Shown: positions 16,422 to 25,547 of the stretch, in pieces
Numbering within the stretch: the first letter of the stretch is position 1
Layout: every line of letters begins with the position of its first letter
Made by a program: the position numbers and the translations under genes
The notes under the pieces: generated by a model
Seen by the model: the letters and a program-made list of their open reading frames with translations, nothing else
What the model was told of the DNA's origin: nothing
Database searches by the model: none
NCBI RefSeq assembly: GCF_000485795.1
Contig: NZ_AXZL01000076.1
Location: forward strand, 1 to 64,000
Direction of reading: 5' to 3'
DNA length: 64,000 nt
From: Shewanella decolorationis S12
Lineage (GTDB): Bacteria; Pseudomonadota; Gammaproteobacteria; Enterobacterales; Shewanellaceae

Positions 16422-18371
16422 CTACTTAACGGGTGACTCATCGGCATCTTTCAGCTCTGCCTCAACGGGAGCAGTTTTTACCACTTCGTCGACTTTAACG
16501 GCAGGTTCACCTTTGCCATTGCCTTTGTCGTTTGAACCATTGTCATCCGCTTGCCAATCGGCAGGCTGACGCACTTCACGACGGTTCATTAAATCGTCAA
16601 TTTGCAGTGAATCAATGGTCTCATACTTCATCAGCGCGTCTTTCATCGAATGCAGAATATCGATGTTATCCAGCAGGATTTGCTTAGCTCGGCCATAGTT
16701 CTTATCAATAAAGGCTTTCACCTCGGCATCGATAAGCGTCGCGGTTTCATCGGACATCGCCTTGGCTTTACCCATGCTACGACCTAAGAACACTTCACCT
16801 TCTTCCTCGGCATAGAGTAATGGACCGAGTTTGTCGGAGAAGCCCCATTGGGTCACCATGTTACGGGCAATCGATGTCGCGTACTTAATGTCTTGCGAAG
16901 CGCCTGTAGACACTTTTTCGCTGCCGTAGATCAGCTCTTCGGCTAAACGACCACCGTAGGCAACCGAAATCTGGCTTTCTAACTTACGACGGCTTTGGCT
17001 AATCGCATCGGCCTCAGGTAAGAAGAAGGTCACACCTAACGCACGACCACGCGGGATAATGGTGACTTTGTGCACAGGGTCATGCTCTGGCACTAAACAG
17101 CCCACAATCGCGTGGCCCGCTTCGTGGTATGCCGTCATTTCTTTCTCGGCTTCCGACATCACCATAGAGCGGCGCTCAGCACCCATCATGATCTTGTCTT
17201 TTGCACGCTCGAATTCTTCCATACCGACAACACGGCGGTTACCACGCGCCGCAAACAGAGCCGCTTCGTTAACTAAGTTAGCTAAATCAGCACCAGAGAA
17301 ACCTGGCGTACCACGGGCAATAACGCTGGCTTTGACATCTTCAGAAAGTGGCACTTTACGCATATGCACTTTAAGGATTTGCTCACGACCGCGAACGTCC
17401 GGTAGACCCACAACCACTTGACGGTCAAAACGACCTGGACGCAGCAGCGCAGAGTCCAATACGTCTGGGCGGTTGGTCGCCGCAATCACGATAATCCCTT
17501 CGTTACCTTCGAAGCCGTCCATCTCAACCAGCATTTGGTTAAGGGTTTGCTCACGCTCATCGTGACCACCACCTAAGCCTGCGCCACGTTGGCGACCTAC
17601 GGCATCGATTTCGTCGATAAAGATGATACATGGCGCAGATTTTTTCGCCTGTTCAAACATGTCACGCACACGAGATGCACCGACACCGACGAACATTTCT
17701 ACGAAGTCAGAACCTGAAATGGTAAAGAAAGGTACCTTTGACTCGCCCGCAATCGCTTTAGCCAGTAGAGTTTTACCAGTACCTGGTGGGCCAACCATGA
17801 GCACGCCCGTTGGAATACGGCCACCCAGTTTTTGGAATTTGGTTGGATCACGCAGATAATCGACCAGCTCTTTCACTTCTTCTTTGGCTTCATCACAGCC
17901 TGCAACGTCAGCAAAAGTGGTCTTGATTTGGTCTTCGCTCATCAGCTTGGCTTTGCTCTTGCCAAAGGACATAGCGCCTTTGCCACCGCCCCCCTGCATC
18001 TGGCGCATAAAGAAAATCCATACCCCAATCAGCAATAACATCGGGAACCAAGAAATAAAGATCTGGGTTAAGAAACCCGATTCTTCGGCTTCTTGGCCTT
18101 TCATGGTGATGCCTTTACGGTCAAGATCATTAATTAAATCTTGGTCATACAGTGGCATGATGGTCGTGAATTTTTCGCCCGTGCGCTTAGAACCTTCGAT
18201 AGTACGTTGGTCACTTTTCACTTCAACACTGGCGACTTGTCCATCACGAACATTGTCTAGGAAAGTAGAATAATCCATCTTCTGCGATGACGAAGAAGAG
18301 GGGGAGTAACCCTGAAACACTGACATCAGCACGACGGCGATGACAACCCAGAGTATTAGATTTTTTGCCAT
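16422..18371 (-). CDS. ftsH: ATP-dependent zinc metalloprotease FtsH
   Basis: A membrane-anchored AAA+ protease of 649 residues that degrades misfolded membrane proteins and regulators such as LpxC in E. coli. Two transmembrane helices near residues 5-22 and 97-117 flank a periplasmic domain. The Walker A motif GPPGTGKT, Walker B IIFIDEID, the second region of homology, and the zinc site HEAGH are all intact. The start at MAKNLILWVV is chosen over an ATG eight codons earlier that lacks a ribosome-binding site. The tail is long, polar and probably disordered. It follows rlmE, as in E. coli. Confidence 0.97.
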   Translation of the reverse strand: MAKNLILWVVIAVVLMSVFQGYSPSSSSSQKMDYSTFLDNVRDGQVASVEVKSDQRTIEGSKRTGEKFTTIMPLYDQDLINDLDRKGITMKGQEAEESGFLTQIFISWFPMLLLIGVWIFFMRQMQGGGGKGAMSFGKSKAKLMSEDQIKTTFADVAGCDEAKEEVKELVDYLRDPTKFQKLGGRIPTGVLMVGPPGTGKTLLAKAIAGESKVPFFTISGSDFVEMFVGVGASRVRDMFEQAKKSAPCIIFIDEIDAVGRQRGAGLGGGHDEREQTLNQMLVEMDGFEGNEGIIVIAATNRPDVLDSALLRPGRFDRQVVVGLPDVRGREQILKVHMRKVPLSEDVKASVIARGTPGFSGADLANLVNEAALFAARGNRRVVGMEEFERAKDKIMMGAERRSMVMSEAEKEMTAYHEAGHAIVGCLVPEHDPVHKVTIIPRGRALGVTFFLPEADAISQSRRKLESQISVAYGGRLAEELIYGSEKVSTGASQDIKYATSIARNMVTQWGFSDKLGPLLYAEEEGEVFLGRSMGKAKAMSDETATLIDAEVKAFIDKNYGRAKQILLDNIDILHSMKDALMKYETIDSLQIDDLMNRREVRQPADWQADDNGSNDKGNGKGEPAVKVDEVVKTAPVEAELKDADESPVK

Positions 18372-18424
18372 GTCACTCAAATTACTAGACCTCATAAAGT
18401 CTTGCGATGATTAACGCTAGGGTA

Positions 18425-19054
18425 CTACAACTTGTACCCTGTCGCCACAAGATAGACTTCACGGGAGCGTGCCCGCGACGAGTCCGGTTTACGTGTTTTT
18501 ACTACTTTGAATGCGTCTTTTACCGCCTTCATATATTCGTCAAACCCCTCCCCCTGAAAGACTTTGACCGCAAAACTGCCGTTAGGTGCCAATACTTGAT
18601 GACACATATCTAACGCCAGTTCGACTAAATACATGGCGCGCGGCTGATCGACACCATCGGAACCACTCATGTTGGGCGCCATATCAGATAATACAACGTC
18701 AACCTTATCCGCACCGACGCGAGTTAGCAATGCTTCGAGCACTTTCTCTTCACGAAAATCCCCTTGCAAGAAATCCACGCCGACGATGGGATCCATTGGC
18801 AAAATATCGCAGGCGATAACTTTACCTCTGTCTCCGACTAGCTTAACAGCTACCTGAGACCAACCACCTGGCGCTGCCCCCAAATCAACTACTGTCATTC
18901 CTGGGCGGATCAACTGGTCCTTCTCTTGGAGCTCCTCAAGCTTAAACGCAGCGCGAGAACGCAATCCCCGTTTCTGTGCTAGTTTGACATAATGATCATC
19001 AAAGTGTTCCTGCATCCAACGGGTGGAACTGGCCGTACGTTTTTTACCTGACAT
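18425..19054 (-). CDS. rlmE: 23S rRNA 2'-O-ribose methyltransferase RlmE
   Basis: A 209-residue Rossmann methyltransferase that methylates the 2'-OH of U2552 in the 50S A-loop. The SAM site is VVDLGAAPGGWSQVA and the catalytic tetrad region includes SRAAFKLEE, LSDMAPNMSG and FAVKVFQGEG. It heads the rlmE-ftsH pair and is divergent from yhbY. Confidence 0.97.
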   Translation of the reverse strand: MSGKKRTASSTRWMQEHFDDHYVKLAQKRGLRSRAAFKLEELQEKDQLIRPGMTVVDLGAAPGGWSQVAVKLVGDRGKVIACDILPMDPIVGVDFLQGDFREEKVLEALLTRVGADKVDVVLSDMAPNMSGSDGVDQPRAMYLVELALDMCHQVLAPNGSFAVKVFQGEGFDEYMKAVKDAFKVVKTRKPDSSRARSREVYLVATGYKL

Positions 19055-19144
19055 TTAAAATCCGCAACAATTGAGAGTTACACAAAGGCTATATAAGGGT
19101 AGAATAGCGGTTTTTCAACAGTAACTCAGCAAAAGTTGGTAGAA

Positions 19145-19444
19145 ATGAACTTAACAACCAAACAAAAACAGCATTTAAAAGGCCTGGCGCATAATTTAAA
19201 GCCAGTGGTGCTGCTTGGTGCCAATGGATTGACTGAAGGTGTACTCGCTGAAATTGAAAGCGCACTCGCTTATCATGAACTGATTAAAGTGAAAGTAGCC
19301 TCTACCGATAGAGAGCTAAAAAATGCCATCGTTGATGCCATAGTACGTGAAACTCAATCTGCAAAAGTGCAACTTATTGGTCATATTCTGGTGATTTATC
19401 GTCAATCGCCTGAAATGAAAATTGCTCTGCCAAGAGCGAAGTAA
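19145..19444 (+). CDS. yhbY: YhbY/CRM-domain RNA-binding protein
   Basis: A 99-residue single CRM-domain protein associated with pre-50S ribosomal particles in E. coli. The KH-like GxxG region is VVLLGANGLTEGVLAEI. ATG 19145 fits the family N terminus (MNLTTKQKQHLKG); a TTG nine bases upstream is in frame but lacks support. It is divergent from rlmE, a linkage conserved in many gammaproteobacteria. Confidence 0.93.
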   Translation: MNLTTKQKQHLKGLAHNLKPVVLLGANGLTEGVLAEIESALAYHELIKVKVASTDRELKNAIVDAIVRETQSAKVQLIGHILVIYRQSPEMKIALPRAK

Positions 19445-19460
19445 TTTTCCAGCCTTAAAC

Positions 19461-19496
19461 AAAACGGCCACTCAAGCGAGTGGCCGTTTTGTTTTT
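19461..19496. terminator. Bidirectional terminator between yhbY and secF
   Basis: A 13-bp stem AAAACGGCCACTC/GAGTGGCCGTTTT with a four-base loop lies between convergent genes, with T-runs on both strands. Confidence 0.9.
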
Positions 19497-19501
19497 AGCA
19501 C

Positions 19502-20386
19502 TTAAGGCGTGTCGGTGATGACTTGTACTTTATAATGTTCAGAGTTTAATCCTAAAAACTCAGGCAATGAAGTACCAACAGAAATGGATGAGAAGGTGCC
19601 AGTCAAGATGCCGATAAACATGGCTATCGAGAATCCTTCTAACGGCCCACCACCCATAATCCATAACGCTCCGACCGTCATTAAGGTGGTTCCAGAGGTC
19701 ACCATAGTTCGGGAAAAGGTTGCCACAATCGCTTGGTTATTCGTTTCTTGAATTGCAAGTTTCGGCTTAGCAATCAATAACTCCCGAATACGGTCGGCGA
19801 TAATGATCGAATCGTTGAGCGAATAACCTAAAATCGCCAGCACGGCGGCGAGCACGGTTAAATTAAACTCCATTTGGGTTAGTGAGAAAAAGGCGAGTAC
19901 AAAAATCACGTCGTGCACCAGTGCAAATATCGCACCTGAGGCGAGACGCCATTCGAAGCGATAACTCAAATACCCTAAAATACACAGCATGGCCACCAAC
20001 AAAGCAAGACCGCCCTGCTCCGCTAACTCTTTACCCACTTGCGGGCCGACAATACTGGTGTTCAGCACTTGCACCTCACCTAGTGGCGCTAAGGTTTGCG
20101 CAATATCAACATTACTTTGTGCAGTGTCGGCATAGCGCAATACCCAACGCCCAGGCTCACTGGCCGAAATCACCGTAACCTCTTGCTGATAAGCCGCATT
20201 TAATAAGGGTTGCAGCTCACTACTGGTGATCCGTTTATCGAGCTGAACTTCGGTCACCACACCGCCCGTAAAGTCTAGGCCCCAGTTAAAGCCTTTCATC
20301 CCGATGATAGTGAGTGAGGCCAGCATTAAAAAGATAGAGATAGCGCTCGAAATATAGCGCCATTTAGTCAGATTGATATTCTTCAT
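19502..20386 (-). CDS. secF: Protein translocase subunit SecF
   Basis: A 294-residue inner-membrane protein of the SecDF complex, which uses the proton gradient to assist the late steps of secretion. It has the first transmembrane segment (about 14-32), the FNWGLDFTGGV motif, a short periplasmic domain, and the C-terminal five-helix bundle with AILGYSLNDSIIIADRIRE. It is shorter than E. coli SecF (323 residues). It starts two bases after secD. No yajC is present, so this could be a second secDF set in the genome. Confidence 0.93.
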   Translation of the reverse strand: MKNINLTKWRYISSAISIFLMLASLTIIGMKGFNWGLDFTGGVVTEVQLDKRITSSELQPLLNAAYQQEVTVISASEPGRWVLRYADTAQSNVDIAQTLAPLGEVQVLNTSIVGPQVGKELAEQGGLALLVAMLCILGYLSYRFEWRLASGAIFALVHDVIFVLAFFSLTQMEFNLTVLAAVLAILGYSLNDSIIIADRIRELLIAKPKLAIQETNNQAIVATFSRTMVTSGTTLMTVGALWIMGGGPLEGFSIAMFIGILTGTFSSISVGTSLPEFLGLNSEHYKVQVITDTP

Positions 20387-20388
20387 AC

Positions 20389-22263
20389 TTATACCCTCAC
20401 ATGGCGGCGCGCATCACGCCCATAGACAAGGTTGATTAAGGCTCTTGAGGCAAAAATACCGGTAAACATACTGGTCAGCAGACCTAAACCTAAGGTCAAG
20501 GCAAAGCCTTGGATGGGGCCATTACCGATGGAATAGAGCACAACCGCGGTGATCATAGTGGTGAAGTTAGCGTCGAAAATGGTTGAAAATGCACTGTCAA
20601 AGCCAGTGTCGATAGCCATAGCGAAGCTGCGCCCCTCTTTCAACTTGTCTTTAATCCGCTCGAAGATCAGTACGTTGGTATCGACCGCCATGCCGACTGT
20701 TAACACCAGACCGGCAATGCCTGGTAAGGTCAATACCGCGCCGGGGATCAATGCCAACAAACCAAAGAGAATAACCATGTTGGCAATCAAGGCCACATTG
20801 GCCACCCAACCAAGACGGCGGTACCAGAGCGCCATAAACAGCAAGGTGATTCCCATGCCAAGGCCGAGCGCAGCAAACCCGTTTTGAATGTTTTCGGCGC
20901 CAAGAGTCGGGCCAATGGTGCGCTCTTCAACAATGGTCACGGGCGCCGTCATTGAGCCTGCGCGTAGCAGCAGCGCTAATTGCTGCGCCTCTTGATAGGT
21001 GCCAGCGCCCGTAATTCTAAAGCGATCTCCGAGCTGTGATTGAATAGTCGCGACACTAATGATCTCTTGGGTTTGCTTAGCTTTGCCCTGCTCATCCCGG
21101 CTATATTCGCTGTAGGATGTTGCCATCGGCTTACCAATATTGGCGCGGGAGAACTCCGACATTTTTTGGCCACCGATACGGTCGAGGTGAATGTTCACTT
21201 CGGCCATGCCCATTTCGCCAATATTGGCGCGGGCATCGACAATATGATCGCCGCCCAATACTGGCGTGCGTGCCACATAAACAGGATTTCCAGATTTATC
21301 CTTCAGCACCTGCGCATTCACCGAACCCGATTCTTTGACTTCAAAAAAGGCCAGACTAGCGGTCGCACCAATCACGTTTTTCGCGGCAGCCGGGTCTTGT
21401 ACGCCGGGGAGTTCGATACGGATACGGTGTTCGCCCTGACGCTGTACTAGAGCCTCAGTGATGCCCAGCTCCTCAATCCGGCTACGCATAATTTGCAGGT
21501 TTTGCTGGACGGTTAAATTACGTAACTTGATTTGCTCTTCTTGAGCGAGTTTTACCACTAAGCCATTATCCGCATTGGTTAATTGCCAAGTCGGGTAGCT
21601 TTGCTGCATAAACTGGCGAATGGTTGAGCGTGTGTTATTGGTGGATTGAGCCGCGTCATTAAATGCAATTGCTATTTGCAATCCTGCGTCATCGCGCGTG
21701 CTATCAATACGCACACTGGCGCCGCGAATTTGCTGTTCACGCAAAAACTGTCGAAGGGACTCAACTAATGCATCTGCTTGGGCTTGATAGACAGGCTGCA
21801 CATCCACATCCAGCAAAAATTGCACCCCACCGCGCAAATCGAGCCCGAGTTTAATCGGTTCAAAGCCCATATTTTGCAGCCAACTCGGCGCAGCACTCAC
21901 CAGTGCCAGCGTGAGCTCTTTCGGCTCACTCACCATGGATGACACTAAGGTCTTTACCAAGGTTTGCTCGCTGTCATCATTGAGCACGATAAGGGTTTGC
22001 CCATCTTCTGAGTTGTTGGCACTGCCATGTTGGGCATGCTTAACTTCGATACGCTTAACCTCAACCCCCTGCGCCATTAATTTATCCCGCAGTTCAATAG
22101 GAGTTAAGTTAAGCCCCGCTTTTGCGCCCACCTGCACGGCGGCGTCTTCTCCATACCAAGTCGGTAAGGCGCTAAATAACATCACGATAATCGTGACGAT
22201 AAGCACAATGTATTTCCAAGCTGAATAATGATTTAGCAGCTTTTTACTCTGAATTTTATCCAT
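20389..22263 (-). CDS. secD: Protein translocase subunit SecD
   Basis: A 624-residue partner of SecF. The N-terminal helix (about 15-35) is followed by KAGLNLTPIEL, the motif GLDLRGGVQFLLDVD, a large periplasmic region, and the C-terminal membrane bundle with AGLVLTVGMAVDTNVLIFERIKDKLKEG. The start is taken at MDKIQSKKLLNHYSAWKYI (ATG 22263); 44 further in-frame codons upstream have no homology and the 5' part is probably leader. The periplasmic segment diverges from E. coli SecD, fitting a paralogue. Confidence 0.9.
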   Translation of the reverse strand: MDKIQSKKLLNHYSAWKYIVLIVTIIVMLFSALPTWYGEDAAVQVGAKAGLNLTPIELRDKLMAQGVEVKRIEVKHAQHGSANNSEDGQTLIVLNDDSEQTLVKTLVSSMVSEPKELTLALVSAAPSWLQNMGFEPIKLGLDLRGGVQFLLDVDVQPVYQAQADALVESLRQFLREQQIRGASVRIDSTRDDAGLQIAIAFNDAAQSTNNTRSTIRQFMQQSYPTWQLTNADNGLVVKLAQEEQIKLRNLTVQQNLQIMRSRIEELGITEALVQRQGEHRIRIELPGVQDPAAAKNVIGATASLAFFEVKESGSVNAQVLKDKSGNPVYVARTPVLGGDHIVDARANIGEMGMAEVNIHLDRIGGQKMSEFSRANIGKPMATSYSEYSRDEQGKAKQTQEIISVATIQSQLGDRFRITGAGTYQEAQQLALLLRAGSMTAPVTIVEERTIGPTLGAENIQNGFAALGLGMGITLLFMALWYRRLGWVANVALIANMVILFGLLALIPGAVLTLPGIAGLVLTVGMAVDTNVLIFERIKDKLKEGRSFAMAIDTGFDSAFSTIFDANFTTMITAVVLYSIGNGPIQGFALTLGLGLLTSMFTGIFASRALINLVYGRDARRHVRV

Positions 22264-22631
22264 AGATATCACTCGCATGGTATTGCCCGCTCTGATAGCC
22301 ATCTGTAGCGCTAATAAACATGAGCGAACAATCACTGTATGTACGGTGAAACCTGTAAACACGGATCCCACAAGGAGTGCGCTAAGCGCGTGCAAACTCA
22401 GTGGTGATAACTAGTTAAACTCGTCTAAACCGAATGGATTTAAATCCAATACGGTTTAGTCGCACCTTTGGCAATCACTCCGCAGGCTTTGACATTCGGT
22501 TATCGGGTACAGGTTTCGGATGACAAAATGCAAAGTTAATCAAGGGTATCCGTAGAAGCGTATCGTTCAGGTGAGGAACTCAAGCGGTATCTTGCTGGAT
22601 GAGCCTTGCTAACTTGCGACAGAGAAGTGAG
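22264..22631. other. Intergenic region with nested inverted repeat
   Basis: This 368-base stretch separates secD from the unknown secreted-protein gene. No convincing coding frame is seen. It holds a strong nested inverted repeat at 22425-22459: outer arms CTAAACCG/CGGTTTAG and an inner palindrome TGGATTTAAATCCA (22435-22448). There is no T-run beside it, so it is not a standard intrinsic terminator. Confidence 0.7.
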
Positions 22632-23174
22632 TTAAGCGGCTTGCTGACTAAAGCGATATTGCAGGTTGGAGACTTTCCAGCCGGAGATCCGCGCGGGTGA
22701 AGACTCGGCTAAGAGGGTCCAATCCGGGCGAGCATCGAGGCGGATATTTTCCCCTAATGCAGGCGCGGGCTCAGGCACAAACTCGAAAGCCAACAGGTAA
22801 TTAGGTTTCACCTCACGCATATCATGCTGAACAAGATTGATAAAACGCTGGGAGTTTATCGGAGCAAAGTTAAAATCATCCGAGTGACTGACTAATTCAG
22901 ACTCTGAGCAATCGGTGGCTTGTGCCTTATCTGAAGCTGTGCAGACAGCTTTGCTATCGCTCGCAGTCGATGGTGCAGTTGAGTGATGTGATGCAGTGCT
23001 CTCTTGCACTGAGAGTGACAGCGTATCTGCGGTAAGCGCCTTTGTCACTACAGTTTGAGGCACTAAATGCAGTTGCTGGGCGGTTAAGCTGCGCGGCGCA
23101 TAGCCACCCGCATGGGCGATCAAAATGATCGACATGCAGAGTAACATTAATCCTTGGCGCCAGTGCTTAATCAA
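22632..23174 (-). CDS. Secreted or membrane-anchored protein of unknown function
   Basis: A 180-residue protein not recognised as any characterised family. An N-terminal hydrophobic stretch (about 9-24, LMLLCMSIILIAHAG) looks like a signal peptide or anchor. The middle (about 50-95) is Ser/Thr/Ala-rich with two cysteines. The C-terminal half (about 98-180) is more ordered, with FNFAPINSQRFINLVQHDMRE and PNYLLAFEFVPEPAP. It lies upstream of secDF on the same strand, but 368 bases away, so co-transcription is uncertain. Codon use resembles its neighbours. Confidence 0.6.
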   Translation of the reverse strand: MIKHWRQGLMLLCMSIILIAHAGGYAPRSLTAQQLHLVPQTVVTKALTADTLSLSVQESTASHHSTAPSTASDSKAVCTASDKAQATDCSESELVSHSDDFNFAPINSQRFINLVQHDMREVKPNYLLAFEFVPEPAPALGENIRLDARPDWTLLAESSPARISGWKVSNLQYRFSQQAA

Positions 23175-23390
23175 ACTCAGTTCCTAAAAGGTACACGCAA
23201 CCATTTACGTGATGAAATATTTACAGAAGAAACCACACTTTCTTGGATAGCTTTCGTAAAGAACCTGATGAATGCATAGAAAACTCCAAGCATGCAGCTT
23301 AGGTAACTACCGCTTTAGAGGCAAGTTAAACTTTATCCATCTTGCGAATTTGTGCGCTGAAGATTCTGATCTTGCAGTGTTTTAGGTATA

Positions 23391-23416
23391 AAAAAAGCCG
23401 CCCTAGGCGGCTTTTT
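23391..23416 (-). terminator. Terminator after greA
   Basis: A stem AAAAAGCCGCC/GGCGGCTTTTT with a short CTA loop lies 35 bases past the greA stop, with a T-run on the minus strand. Confidence 0.88.
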
Positions 23417-23450
23417 ATCGGTAAAACAATCGAGTCTGGCGTACTAAGAC

Positions 23451-23927
23451 TTAGATATATTGTACCGAAATAATTTCGTAATCGGTCAAACCACCTGGGG
23501 TGGCAATCGACACTTCATCACCTTCATTCTTACCCACTAAACCACGGGCAATCGGAGAATTAACTGAAATCAGGTTTTCTTTGATGTTGGCTTCATCATC
23601 GCCCACGATACGGTAAGTGACTTCAGCATCGGTATCGAGATTTAAGATAGTGACAGTCGCGCCAAAAATAATACGACCATTGTTCACCATCTTAGTCACA
23701 TCGATGATCTGCGCGTTAGAAAGTTTGCCTTCAATGTCACGGATACGCGCTTCACAGATCCCTTGCTCTTCACGGGCTGCATGATATTCCGCGTTTTCCT
23801 TTAGGTCACCTAACTCTCTCGCTGAGGCAATCGCTTCAGTGATTTTCGGGCGACGTTCAAACTTGAGCATATCTAACTCTTTACGCAGCTGTTCTGCACC
23901 GACAACTGTCATAGGAACCTTAGTCAT
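23451..23927 (-). CDS. greA: Transcription elongation factor GreA
   Basis: A 158-residue factor that enters the RNA polymerase secondary channel and stimulates cleavage of backtracked transcripts. The N-terminal coiled coil (about 10-75) carries the acidic tip GDLKENAEYHAAREEQG, and the C-terminal FKBP-like domain has FGATVTILNLD and LISVNSPIARGLVGK. The length equals that of E. coli GreA. AGGAGA precedes the start. It stands alone, with a terminator downstream. Confidence 0.97.
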   Translation of the reverse strand: MTKVPMTVVGAEQLRKELDMLKFERRPKITEAIASARELGDLKENAEYHAAREEQGICEARIRDIEGKLSNAQIIDVTKMVNNGRIIFGATVTILNLDTDAEVTYRIVGDDEANIKENLISVNSPIARGLVGKNEGDEVSIATPGGLTDYEIISVQYI

Positions 23928-24123
23928 AACTTCTTTCGTCTCCTTTAAAACAAAAGCAACCCGTGCCGACGCTAAAGGTCAACACAGTCAAATTGGGGTG
24001 GAATTGCGCTATTCTAATCGTTATGCGCTTGGGATGCATCAAGAACGATACACCAGTGCAGCTTACTGAAGCTCAGGCTCAGATGCTAGTGCCAAAGTAT
24101 AATAGTGCGAACTTAAGTAGGAA

Positions 24124-24149
24124 ATGCCCACAAATGAATTCGTGGGCAT
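24124..24149 (-). terminator. Possible terminator after the DUF4198 gene
   Basis: A perfect 8-bp inverted repeat ATGCCCAC/GTGGGCAT with a ten-base loop lies 22 bases past the stop codon. The T-run after it on the minus strand is short (TTTCC), so termination would be moderate. Confidence 0.45.
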
Positions 24150-24170
24150 GGGGAGCGTTAAAGCATGCGC

Positions 24171-24989
24171 TTATTCAAGCCCTGCTTCGAAGGTCAAAAA
24201 GATTTCGCTAACTGTTTTATCGGCAAGAGATTTATCAGGACTTGGACGTTCAATAGAGGCATGCAGCAGATAACGACCAGCTGCTGGCAGCGTCATCGCC
24301 ACTTTACCTTCTTTATCCGAAGTTAAACTGATTTCTTCTGGCTTGTTACGGTACAGGCTGCCATCCTTCATGATCGCCACACTCACGCCTTCGACAGGCT
24401 TACCATCGTAAACAAACTGCAGTGTTGCGGGTTCATTTTCAACAATATCAGCGGGATGGGTAATAGGCACCAATTCCAAGTATTCACCTTTCGGCGCTAA
24501 TACCTTATCGGTGGGTTTGTTGCGAGTCACATAGGTTTCGACCCGCGCCACATTTAATGAGCCTTTAAGCTCATAGGCATCCTTTGGCATCACGGCCGCT
24601 GTCGCTTTTTTATCGAGTCGACTGCGTACCATGCCTTCTTTACCTTTGATTTTGTAGACAGAAAAGTATCTCGGCGTGACTTCTTTCTCGAACTTATAGG
24701 TACCATCTTGCAATAATTGCACGTCGAAAACCGATTTACGACCACCAGTGTAGCTTGAGCTTGGGGAGCTTGGCTTACCATCGGGTAAGTGCACTCGCAC
24801 ATCGCTTGCGGTGACCGGTTTATCAAACATAAACACTTGGTTACTGGCGGAAACGTCGGAGGTGATCCACACCGCCTCTTGGCTTTCGGCCGAGACATTA
24901 TAGTGGCTAGGTAAAATCCAGCGATCATGGCTGCTCGCCAATGGGCTGATGCAGAGCGCGCTAACTAAGGCAAGTAAACGTAGTTTCAT
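24171..24989 (-). CDS. DUF4198 periplasmic protein, candidate metal-uptake component
   Basis: A 272-residue exported protein. The signal peptide (about 1-20) ends near LASS, and the mature part opens with HDRWILPSHYNV, a His-x-x-Trp start typical of DUF4198 proteins. The C-terminal half resembles an immunoglobulin-like fold (PATLQFVYDGKPVEGVSVAIMKDG). Start ATG 24989 has AAAGGA at normal spacing; an ATG six bases earlier is too close. It is the last gene of the PepSY/DUF2271/DUF4198 unit. DUF4198 proteins often occur with metal-transport genes, and related Shewanella operons are, as I recall, iron-regulated. The biochemical role is unknown. Confidence 0.8.
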   Translation of the reverse strand: MKLRLLALVSALCISPLASSHDRWILPSHYNVSAESQEAVWITSDVSASNQVFMFDKPVTASDVRVHLPDGKPSSPSSSYTGGRKSVFDVQLLQDGTYKFEKEVTPRYFSVYKIKGKEGMVRSRLDKKATAAVMPKDAYELKGSLNVARVETYVTRNKPTDKVLAPKGEYLELVPITHPADIVENEPATLQFVYDGKPVEGVSVAIMKDGSLYRNKPEEISLTSDKEGKVAMTLPAAGRYLLHASIERPSPDKSLADKTVSEIFLTFEAGLE

Positions 24990-25018
24990 CTTCATATCCT
25001 TTCAGTAAAGTGCAAGGC

Positions 25019-25534
25019 TTAGCGAGTCATACCGCTTAAGCGAATATCAATCACGCCAGTTTCAGTGGTCGCTGGTAGCTGGGCGGTAAAATCCCCCGCA
25101 GTTAAATCAATATTTTGTCTCACAAGATCACGCCCACCGTGCTCGCGTACCACTTCGATAAACACTGTGTAGGAGGCTGGAGTCAGCGGTTTACCCGCAT
25201 CATCCGTTAAGTCCCAATCAATTTTGTAATGGCCTGCGGGCTTAGTCGCCGAGGCGATACCGTCAACAAAGCTCATGTCTTCGCGCCCAGCCTTTCGCCA
25301 CCAACGACGAATATCCTTGAGCCATTTATGCCCCTCATCCCATACCCATAGGCTTATGGTTTTAACGGTTTGACCCTTGGCATCCTCAACCCACACTGCC
25401 ACATAGGGTCTGTGATACTGACCCTCAGTAATTTCAGGTAAGGTCAAATCAATGGTCATTTTCGGTGCGGCAAATACCGCTGAACTCACAAACAACGCAC
25501 CGATGGCGCTGGTGCGTATAAGCTGACGCATCAT
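25019..25534 (-). CDS. DUF2271 periplasmic protein
   Basis: A 171-residue exported protein with a signal peptide ending near SSAVFAAP. The mature protein begins with KMTIDLTLPEI and contains RPYVAVWVEDAKGQTVKTISLW and WLKDIRRWWRK, features of DUF2271. The start is placed at MMRQLIRTSAI (25534) with AGGGAGA upstream; a longer frame reaches back into the preceding gene. It sits between a PepSY membrane protein and DUF4198, all on one strand with short gaps. Function is not established; the neighbourhood suggests metal or redox handling in the periplasm. Confidence 0.8.
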   Translation of the reverse strand: MMRQLIRTSAIGALFVSSAVFAAPKMTIDLTLPEITEGQYHRPYVAVWVEDAKGQTVKTISLWVWDEGHKWLKDIRRWWRKAGREDMSFVDGIASATKPAGHYKIDWDLTDDAGKPLTPASYTVFIEVVREHGGRDLVRQNIDLTAGDFTAQLPATTETGVIDIRLSGMTR

Positions 25535-25547
25535 TAATCGGTTCTCC

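Noticed and set aside
22264..22395. Extended SecD N terminus
   Set aside because: The 44 extra codons lack homology and the first transmembrane helix of SecD begins after MDKIQSKK.
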